Positions 8,522-13,316 of a stretch of DNA of 13,316 nt are shown here, piece by piece. Below the pieces are notes generated by a model that searched no databases, had not been told where the DNA came from, and saw only the letters and a program-made list of their open reading frames with translations. This stretch comes from Propionibacteriaceae bacterium. Its GTDB lineage: Bacteria; Actinomycetota; Actinomycetes; Propionibacteriales; Propionibacteriaceae. A program made the position numbers and the translations under genes. The stretch spans positions 1 to 13,316 of the forward strand of contig JAUNRO010000047.1 of assembly GCA_030544185.1 (NCBI GenBank), written 5' to 3'. Numbering within the stretch: position 1 is the stretch's first letter; each line of letters opens with the position of its first letter.

Positions 8522-8526
8522 AAGGA
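8522..8526 (+). promoter_or_regulatory. Shine-Dalgarno site for doxX
   Basis: AAGGA lies 8 nt before the ATG at 8535 and fixes that start. An ATG at 8527 abuts the site too closely to be used; it would encode only three codons and stop on the doxX start. Confidence 0.6.
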
Positions 8527-8534
8527 ATGGAAAA

Positions 8535-8999
8535 ATGAACGTCATCAACCCGCCCACCATCGTCCGCGACATCGCCCTGCTCGTGGCCCGCATCATCGTG
8601 GGTGTGGTCCTGATCGCCCACGGACTGCAGAAGCTCGTGCCCTGGGGCGTCGGTGCGACGGCGGACGGGTTCGCCCAGATGGGCGTTCCCCTGCCGCAAT
8701 ATGCGGCTCCCCTTGCCGCCGTCATCGAGGTCGCGGGCGGTGTGCTGTTGCTGGCCGGGTGCTATTCGGCTGTCGCCGGAGCCGTGGTCGCGCTGCTCAT
8801 GGGCGGTGCCGCCGGGTTCGCCCACATCGGCAACGGTCTGTTCGTGACCGACGGGGGCTGGGAACTCGTCGGTGTGATCGCAGCGGCCGCCCTGGCCGTC
8901 GGCGTCGCGGGGGCCGGCCGCTTCTCCGTCGACGCCGTGGTCAGCCGGCGTACGCCCGAGGCCGCGGCGCTCCAGGAGCGGGAGCCCGTCGGCGTCTGA
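8535..8999 (+). CDS. DoxX family membrane protein
   Basis: This is a 154-residue integral membrane protein with four predicted helices near residues 10-30, 57-76, 78-96 and 109-128. The first carries the DoxX signature LLVARIIVGVVLIAHGLQKL (15-34). This is followed by the soluble loop with GFAQMGVPLP (45-54) and by AAVIEVAGGVLLLAG (61-75). The C-terminal tail from about 130 is charged and cytoplasmic-looking. DoxX-like proteins have been linked to redox and thiol stress in mycobacteria, but the function is not settled for most members. The gene stands alone, with its own promoter region and ribosome binding site, and ends 7 bp from the convergent sixA gene. Confidence 0.87.
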   Translation: MNVINPPTIVRDIALLVARIIVGVVLIAHGLQKLVPWGVGATADGFAQMGVPLPQYAAPLAAVIEVAGGVLLLAGCYSAVAGAVVALLMGGAAGFAHIGNGLFVTDGGWELVGVIAAAALAVGVAGAGRFSVDAVVSRRTPEAAALQEREPVGV

Positions 9000-9003
9000 C
9001 GCC
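8991..9003. terminator. Short hairpin at the doxX/sixA convergent junction
   Basis: GGCGT (8991-8995) and ACGCC (8999-9003) form a 5-bp stem around the doxX stop codon, between two convergent genes separated by only 7 bp. It has no T-tract. It may act as a weak two-way terminator, but so short a stem in GC-rich DNA can arise by chance. Confidence 0.25.
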
Positions 9004-9006
9004 CGC

Positions 9007-9534
9007 TCAGCCGCGGGGGACGGCGTACGCCATCAGGGCGCCCACGCCCGGCTCCACGTCGGACCAGTCCCCGTCGAACCCGATCTCCGCGATGGCGGAG
9101 GTCGGGAATTTGACGTCCATCGCGGCCCACCAGTCCGGGTTGCCGACCCGGCGGGCGAGGAGATAGATCAACGATTCCAGCGCCGGGTTGTGCCCGATCA
9201 GCAAGAGCCGGCGCACCGAGCGGCCGGTTGCGCGGATGAGCTCCAGCAGGTCGTGCTCGTCACCGGCATAGAGCGCAGCGGCGAACTCCACCCGGCCGAA
9301 TTCGGCACCACCACGCTGGGCCCGGGCGAGCGTCTGCCGCGTGCGTTCCGAGGTCGACACCAGGGTCAGCTCCGGCACCTGCCCGCGGTGGGCGAGCCAT
9401 TCACCGGCCGCGACCCCGTCGCGGCGCCCACGCCCCGACAGCGGGCGCTGATGATCGGGCAGACCGGTCGACCAGCTCGACTTCGCATGGCGCATCACCA
9501 CCAGGATGCGATCCGGGCGCCGTGGTGCGGTCAT
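9007..9534 (-). CDS. SixA-type phosphohistidine phosphatase (histidine phosphatase superfamily)
   Basis: This 175-residue cytoplasmic enzyme has the histidine phosphatase fold. ILVVMRHAKSSW (10-21) contains the catalytic RH pair, Arg15-His16. SERTRQT (62-68) supplies a second phosphate-binding Arg (R64), and LLIGHNPALE (111-120) supplies His115. The R-H-A-K-S start and small size fit SixA, which dephosphorylates phosphohistidine on signalling or phosphotransfer proteins; the actual target here is unknown. The start codon lies 2 nt after the DUF3039 stop, so the two are surely one operon. It is convergent with doxX. Confidence 0.88.
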   Translation of the reverse strand: MTAPRRPDRILVVMRHAKSSWSTGLPDHQRPLSGRGRRDGVAAGEWLAHRGQVPELTLVSTSERTRQTLARAQRGGAEFGRVEFAAALYAGDEHDLLELIRATGRSVRRLLLIGHNPALESLIYLLARRVGNPDWWAAMDVKFPTSAIAEIGFDGDWSDVEPGVGALMAYAVPRG

Positions 9535-9536
9535 CG

Positions 9537-9821
9537 TCAGGCGTCGCCGCCGCCGGAGCCCTCGTCCCCATCGTCACCGGGACGCATGGATTCCCAGATC
9601 TCCTTGCACTGCGGGCAGACCGGGAACCGATCGGGGTTCCGCGAGGGGACCCACACCTTGCCGCACAGCGCCACGACGGGCGTTCCCATCACCATGGCCT
9701 CGGTGAGCTTGTCCTTGGCCACATAGTGCGAGAACCGCTCGTGATCACCTTCTTCATAGCGGTAGTCGGTCCGCTCGTCGAGGATGGTCTGGGCGCCTGG
9801 GCTCAACTGCTGCTCGGTCAC
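9537..9821 (-). CDS. DUF3039 family zinc-ribbon-like protein
   Basis: This is a 94-residue protein. The frame is open back to 10013, but that would run across the divergent MFS start. I chose the GTG at 9821 because a TACGAT box lies exactly 6 nt before it and because the protein then begins with a short variable tail. An ATG at 9842 is the alternative. The conserved core is DHERFSHYVAKDKL (26-39), VVALCGKVWVPSRNPDRFPVCPQCKEIWESM (49-79). H32, C53, C69 and C72 are likely zinc ligands. The C-terminus is acidic and Gly-rich. The function is unknown. The gene is conserved in actinobacteria and is followed directly by sixA. Confidence 0.85.
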   Translation of the reverse strand: MTEQQLSPGAQTILDERTDYRYEEGDHERFSHYVAKDKLTEAMVMGTPVVALCGKVWVPSRNPDRFPVCPQCKEIWESMRPGDDGDEGSGGGDA

Positions 9822-9827
9822 CCGGCT

Positions 9828-9833
9828 ATCGTA
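9828..9833 (-). promoter_or_regulatory. Candidate -10 box of a leaderless promoter for the DUF3039-sixA operon
   Basis: On the minus strand TACGAT ends 6 nt before the GTG at 9821, with no Shine-Dalgarno sequence. The hexamer is identical to the one before the helicase gene. No good -35 match is visible. Confidence 0.5.
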
Positions 9834-9883
9834 CGCGACCATCCTCGCCCGGCGACCGGCCCGCGACCGCGCCGGTGCGAAGT

Positions 9884-9912
9884 TTGACCCGTGCCGCGCC
9901 GCGCGGTGGGAT
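9884..9912 (+). promoter_or_regulatory. Candidate promoter for the MFS gene
   Basis: TTGACC (9884-9889), a good -35 match, is followed after exactly 17 bp by TGGGAT (9907-9912), a weak -10 that keeps the first T and final AT. The -10 ends 6 nt before the GTG at 9919, again placing transcription start on the start codon. It is divergent from the DUF3039 promoter in a 97-bp gap. Confidence 0.4.
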
Positions 9913-9918
9913 GGCCGG

Positions 9919-11292
9919 GTGCGAACTCCCGACGGCTCCGACGTCCGGCCGCTGGCCGTCGGCCTGCTGGCCGGGGTGTTCTCGGCCGCGTTCGAGGGGA
10001 TCGCCGTCGCCACCGCGATGCCGGCTGCGGCGGCCGATCTGGGCCAGATCGAGCTGTATGCCTGGGCTTTCAGCCTCTATATGGTCGGCATGCTCACCGG
10101 CGCGGTCGCCTCGGGCCGCCTCGCCGACCGGCGGGGGCCGCTGCCGCCGGTGCTGCTCGCGCTTGGCGTGTTCGCGGTGGGGCTGCTCGTGGCGGGCTTC
10201 GCGCCGACCATGGCGCTGTTGCTCATCGGCCGGCTCGTTCAGGGCCTGGGCGCCGGCGGGCTCAACGTGGGGCTCTATTTCGTGGTGGCCCACGCGTTCC
10301 CCGAGCGGTCGCGGCCGATGATGATGACGCTGTTCTCGGCGTGCTGGATCCTGCCCGCGTTCGTCGGCCCGCCCGTGGCCGCCTGGCTCACCCGGACCTG
10401 GAGCTGGCACTGGGTCTTTCTCGGGATCGTGCCCCTGGTCGCGCTCGCCGCCGTGCTCGCGATCCCGCCGCTGATCCGGCTGCAGGCGCAGCACGAATTC
10501 CGTGCGGGGGCCAACCCCGTGCCCGCCTGGATCGGGCTCGTGCTGTCCAGCGCGGCGGTGCTGCTGCAGTTCGCGGGCCAGCGCTATGCCGACCACCGGG
10601 ACTGGATGACGGCGCTGGCCGCGGGCGCCGCCGGGGTGGCCCTGCTGGCGTGGGGGCTGCCGCGGCTCATGCCGCCCGGGTTCCTGCGCCTCGGCCAGGG
10701 TCTGCCGGCGGTGATGATGACGCGCGCCCTGGTCGCGGGATCGTTCTTCGGCGCCGAGGCGTTCATCCCACTGATGCTGGTCGAGTTGCACGGCCAGAGC
10801 CTCACCCGGGCCGGGCTGATGCTGACGGTCGGCTCGGTCGGCTGGTTCGTCGGGTCCTGGCTGCAGTCGCGGCCCTGGTTCCACCTCGAGCGGCACCGGA
10901 TGATCGTCTGGGGCGCGGTCTGCGTCGCCGCCGGCATCGCCGGCACCGCCCTCGTCGCCTGGTTGCCCGGGCTGTGGGTCGGCGTCGCGTGGCTCATCTG
11001 GCCGCTCTCCGGGCTGGGAATGGGCCTGATGACCGCCAGCACCGGCCTCGCGCAGATGACGTTCTCCACCTCCGCCCAGCAGGGCCGAAACGCCTCCGCG
11101 CTGACGTCAGGGGAGTCGCTGGGCAATTCCGTGATCACCGGCCTGGCCGGCACCATCTTCGCCGCGCTCCACTTCACCGCCGGGCCGGTCGTGGGGTTCG
11201 GAGCGCCGCTCACCGCGATGATCGGTGTCGCCTGCCTCGGGATCGTCGCGGCCGCCCGGATCGGGCCGGTCCGACCGAGAGCCCTCAGTTGA
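9919..11292 (+). CDS. MFS transporter, DHA2-like (14 transmembrane segments)
   Basis: This is a 457-residue membrane protein. The frame is open upstream to 9784, but that part is basic, not family-like, and overlaps DUF3039. The GTG at 9919 begins right before the first helix and fits the upstream promoter. I count about 14 hydrophobic helices, the first near 11-34 with AFEGIAVATAMP, where Glu26 sits at the usual acidic TM1 position. Motif A-like GRLADRRGP is at 66-74, and RLVQGLGAGGLNVGLYFVV begins at 105 (motif B region). This layout matches the drug:H+ antiporter-2 branch, suggesting proton-driven export of a small molecule. The substrate is unknown. No regulator gene is adjacent. A 58-bp gap separates it from the helicase gene. 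Confidence 0.85.
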   Translation: MRTPDGSDVRPLAVGLLAGVFSAAFEGIAVATAMPAAAADLGQIELYAWAFSLYMVGMLTGAVASGRLADRRGPLPPVLLALGVFAVGLLVAGFAPTMALLLIGRLVQGLGAGGLNVGLYFVVAHAFPERSRPMMMTLFSACWILPAFVGPPVAAWLTRTWSWHWVFLGIVPLVALAAVLAIPPLIRLQAQHEFRAGANPVPAWIGLVLSSAAVLLQFAGQRYADHRDWMTALAAGAAGVALLAWGLPRLMPPGFLRLGQGLPAVMMTRALVAGSFFGAEAFIPLMLVELHGQSLTRAGLMLTVGSVGWFVGSWLQSRPWFHLERHRMIVWGAVCVAAGIAGTALVAWLPGLWVGVAWLIWPLSGLGMGLMTASTGLAQMTFSTSAQQGRNASALTSGESLGNSVITGLAGTIFAALHFTAGPVVGFGAPLTAMIGVACLGIVAAARIGPVRPRALS

Positions 11293-11308
11293 GGGGCGGG
11301 CCCGTCCC
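11293..11308 (+). terminator. Candidate terminator hairpin after the MFS gene
   Basis: GGGGCG (11293-11298) pairs with CGTCCC (11303-11308) around a GGCC loop: five Watson-Crick pairs and one G-U. It begins on the first base after the MFS stop codon. There is no T-tract. It is plausible as an intrinsic terminator ahead of the helicase promoter. Confidence 0.35.
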
Positions 11309-11337
11309 ACGCCGGTGAATCTGTCCCACCCACTGCC

Positions 11338-11343
11338 TACGAT
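11338..11343 (+). promoter_or_regulatory. Candidate -10 box of a leaderless promoter for the helicase gene
   Basis: TACGAT ends 7 nt before the ATG at 11351 and there is no Shine-Dalgarno sequence. An in-frame ATG at 11342 overlaps the box itself, so the box argues for the second ATG. Confidence 0.5.
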
Positions 11344-11350
11344 GGGCCCG

Positions 11351-13153
11351 ATGACCGAGCCCGACCTGTTCTCCACTTCATCGCCCGACGGCGTGCCCGA
11401 CCTGCACGCCAAGGGCCTCTCGCCGGCCTATCCGGCGAAGGCGGCATGGGGCACGGTGAAGACCCTGCGGGCCTGGCAGGCCGCGGCGCTGGCGCGCTAT
11501 CGGGAGACGAACCCGAAGGATTTCCTCACCGTCGCCACGCCGGGCGCCGGCAAGACGTCGTTCGCGCTCACCCTGGCCGCCGACCTGCTCCAGCGCCGGG
11601 TCGTGCAACGCATCATCGTGGTCGCCCCCACCGAACACCTCAAGACGCAGTGGGCGGATGCCGCCCACCGCGCCGGCATCCACATCGACCCCGACTTCGG
11701 GGTGAAGCAGGGAAAGACATCGAAGGCCTTCGACGGGTTCGCGCTCACCTATGCCGGGGTCGCGATGAACCCGCTCGCCCTGCGCATCCGCGTCGAGCAG
11801 CAGTCGACCCTGGTGATCCTCGACGAGATCCACCACGCCGGCGATGCGCTGGCCTGGGGCGATGCCGTGCGGGAGGCGTTCGATCCGGCCAAGCGGCGCC
11901 TGGCGCTGACCGGCACGCCGTTTAGGTCCGACACCAACCCGATCCCGTTCGTCCGCTATGCCCCCGACGGGGCCGGTGGGCTGCGCTCGGCCGCGGACTT
12001 CTCCTATGGCTATGGCGAGGCGCTCGCCGACGGGATCGTGCGCCCGGTGCTGTTCTTGTCCTATTCGGGAGACATGCACTGGCGGACCCGGGCCGGCGAC
12101 GAGGTCGCCGCGCGGTTGGGCACGCCGCTGACCCGCGACGTCGAATCCCAGGCGCTGCGCACCGCACTCGACCCCAACGGTGCGTGGATCCCGGCCGTGC
12201 TCAAGGCCGCGGATACGCGGCTCACCGAAGTCCGCCGCCACGTCCCCGATGCCGGCGGGCTGGTCATCGCCTCGGATCAGGAGAAGGCGCGGGCGTATGC
12301 ACGGATCCTCCACCAGCTCACCCACCACCGGCCGGTGGTCGTGCTCTCCGACGAGCCCGGGTCGAGTGAGAAGATCTCGAAGTTCAGCGAGTCCGATCAG
12401 CGCTGGATGGTGGCGGTCCGGATGGTCTCCGAGGGCGTGGATGTGCCGCGGCTCGCGGTGGGGGTGTATGCGACGACGACCCTCACGCCGCTGTTCTTCG
12501 CCCAGGCGGTCGGGCGGTTCGTGCGGGCCCGGGCCAAGGGGGAGACCGCGTCGGTGTTCGTCCCGAGCGTGTCCCGGCTGCTCACCTATGCCTCGGAGAT
12601 GGAGGCCCAGCGCGATCACGTGCTGAAGATCTCCGGCGGGGTCGACAGCGAGGAGGACCTGCTGCTCGCCGAGGCCCAGCGCGAGGAGCAGGCCTCGGGC
12701 GAGCTGGTCGAGGAGCAGGGGGAGTTCACCGCGCTCGCCAGCGAGGCCGACTTCGACAAGGTCGTGTTCGACGGCGGCGAGTTCGGGCTGCAGGCGATGG
12801 CGGGTTCGGTCGAGGAGCAGGACTATCTCGGCCTGCCCGGACTGTTGGAGCCCGATCAGGTGAAGGATCTGCTGCGCCGGCGCCAGGCCGAGCATCTGGA
12901 TCGTTCGGCGACCGATGGGCGTGCGGCCGAGCGCGCCGTCGCCCAGGCGACCCACCAGCGGCTGCGGGAGCTGCGCAAGGAGCTCAACGGTCTCGTCGGT
13001 GCCTGGCACCACCGCACCGCGTTGCCCCACGGGGTGATCCACAACCAGCTCCGCGAGGAGACGGGCGGGCCGCCCACGGCTGCGGCCGATGCGGATCAGT
13101 TGCAGCGGCGCATCGATCTGATCCGGCGTTGGGCGGTCAGCCGCAAGACCTGA
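11351..13153 (+). CDS. Superfamily 2 DEAD/DEAH-box helicase
   Basis: This is a 600-residue protein. I chose the ATG at 11351 (7 nt after a TACGAT box) over the in-frame ATG at 11342; the frame is open to 11225 but only inside the MFS gene. RecA domain 1 has an RxWQ element (40-43), Walker A TPGAGKT (63-69), VVAPTEHLKTQW (90-101), the DEIH Walker B (158-161) and LTGTPFR (186-192). RecA domain 2 has VSEGVDVPRLAVGV (359-372) and the arginine-finger motif QAVGRFVRAR (385-394). All ATPase motifs look intact, so it should be an active ATP-dependent nucleic-acid translocase or helicase. The last 170 residues include an acidic stretch (432-460) and a charged helical region (500-545) that I do not recognise. 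The pathway is unknown; DNA repair or RNA remodelling are both possible. No nuclease or methylase partner is nearby. Confidence 0.9.
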   Translation: MTEPDLFSTSSPDGVPDLHAKGLSPAYPAKAAWGTVKTLRAWQAAALARYRETNPKDFLTVATPGAGKTSFALTLAADLLQRRVVQRIIVVAPTEHLKTQWADAAHRAGIHIDPDFGVKQGKTSKAFDGFALTYAGVAMNPLALRIRVEQQSTLVILDEIHHAGDALAWGDAVREAFDPAKRRLALTGTPFRSDTNPIPFVRYAPDGAGGLRSAADFSYGYGEALADGIVRPVLFLSYSGDMHWRTRAGDEVAARLGTPLTRDVESQALRTALDPNGAWIPAVLKAADTRLTEVRRHVPDAGGLVIASDQEKARAYARILHQLTHHRPVVVLSDEPGSSEKISKFSESDQRWMVAVRMVSEGVDVPRLAVGVYATTTLTPLFFAQAVGRFVRARAKGETASVFVPSVSRLLTYASEMEAQRDHVLKISGGVDSEEDLLLAEAQREEQASGELVEEQGEFTALASEADFDKVVFDGGEFGLQAMAGSVEEQDYLGLPGLLEPDQVKDLLRRRQAEHLDRSATDGRAAERAVAQATHQRLRELRKELNGLVGAWHHRTALPHGVIHNQLREETGGPPTAAADADQLQRRIDLIRRWAVSRKT

Positions 13154-13172
13154 GGCGGCTCGGCCCGGAGGG

Positions 13173-13316
13173 TCAGCGCAGCAGGGACAGGGTCAGGAAC
13201 ATCGTCCCGAGGAACACCAGCACACCCACCAGCCCGACCAGGACCCAGAGTTGCCAGGCCGGCCGGGCGGGAGCCTCGAGGGCATCGTTCGGCAACGGCT
13301 GCCCGGGGGGCGAGAG
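13173..13316 (-). CDS. Small membrane protein, C-terminus only (runs off the window)
   Basis: On the minus strand an open frame enters from the window edge and ends at TGA 13173-13175, giving 47 visible residues. A Pro-rich linker (SPPGQPLP) leads to PAWQLWVLVGLVGVLVFLGTMFLTLSLLR, a single strong transmembrane helix at the very C-terminus. No start is visible inside the window. It is convergent with the helicase gene, with a 19-bp gap. I do not recognise the family. The strong hydrophobic pattern and the well-placed stop support a real gene, but this is a short piece. Confidence 0.5.
   Translation of the reverse strand, partial: LSPPGQPLPNDALEAPARPAWQLWVLVGLVGVLVFLGTMFLTLSLLR

Noticed and set aside
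8527..8538. Three-codon upstream ORF (Met-Glu-Lys) whose stop overlaps the doxX start
   Set aside because: Its ATG abuts the Shine-Dalgarno site with no spacer, so it is unlikely to be translated. Probably chance.
9784..9918. 45-residue N-terminal extension of the MFS protein
   Set aside because: It would overlap the DUF3039 start region on the other strand and is not membrane- or signal-like. GTG 9919 abuts the first helix and follows a promoter.
9822..10013. 64-residue N-terminal extension of DUF3039
   Set aside because: It would overlap the start of the MFS gene, and the TACGAT box 6 nt before GTG 9821 would be inside the coding region.
11378..13042. 554-codon minus-strand open frame opposite the helicase
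   Set aside because: The plus strand carries all SF2 helicase motifs in order. The antisense translation is rich in His, Arg and Gly with no motif.
13154..13172. Terminator between the helicase and the convergent membrane gene
   Set aside because: The 19-bp gap has no stem of useful length.

Overview
The window is a dense, high-GC stretch with almost no non-coding DNA, frequent GTG starts and many 1-8 nt gene overlaps. Gene content and order point to an actinomycete: DUF5719, DUF3499 and DUF3039 proteins, a deazaflavin (F420)-type nitroreductase-like protein, and the block metallopeptidase / DUF3499 / phosphomannomutase / Trm112 / SIS protein / ahcY. From memory the same block lies near whiB2 and fbiA in Mycobacterium tuberculosis. 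A member of the Propionibacteriales is my best guess, but I cannot prove it without a search.

Layout. Bases 1-3364 (+): the C-terminal part of a large membrane glycosyltransferase, a secreted DUF5719 protein and a small zincin-fold protein with a degenerate active site, all overlapping or abutting. 3416-3784 (+): a DUF3499 protein with its own apparent promoter. 3838-6933 (+): phosphomannomutase/phosphoglucomutase, a Trm112-like zinc protein, an SIS/phosphosugar-isomerase-like protein and an F420-type oxidoreductase, tightly packed as one probable operon. 6957-8387 (+): adenosylhomocysteinase. 8535-8999 (+): a DoxX membrane protein, the only gene here whose apparent promoter lies well upstream and is followed by a leader and a ribosome binding site. 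9007-9821 (-): DUF3039 followed by a SixA-type phosphohistidine phosphatase, convergent with doxX. 9919-11292 (+): a 14-segment MFS exporter, divergent from DUF3039. 11351-13153 (+): an SF2 helicase. 13173-13316 (-): the C-terminus of a membrane protein running off the end.

How the genes fit together. The left half is cell-envelope and mannose metabolism: the phosphomannomutase supplies mannose-1-phosphate for GDP-mannose and mannosylated lipids, next to a membrane glycosyltransferase and an exported partner. AhcY removes S-adenosylhomocysteine from methylation reactions. The right half is accessory housekeeping: DoxX, SixA, an exporter and a helicase.

The most striking pattern I found is in the regulatory DNA. 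Six of the seven transcription-unit heads inside the window carry a TANNNT-like hexamer ending exactly 6 or 7 nt before the start codon, with no Shine-Dalgarno sequence, which is the signature of leaderless transcripts. Otherwise this looks like a mostly conserved core region. I see no CRISPR, prophage, insertion sequence, tRNA or rRNA, and no convincing new multi-gene system. The best leads are the degenerate zincin, the DUF3039-SixA pair, the F420-type gene sitting where a manA gene might be expected, and a strong context bias in tyrosine codons.
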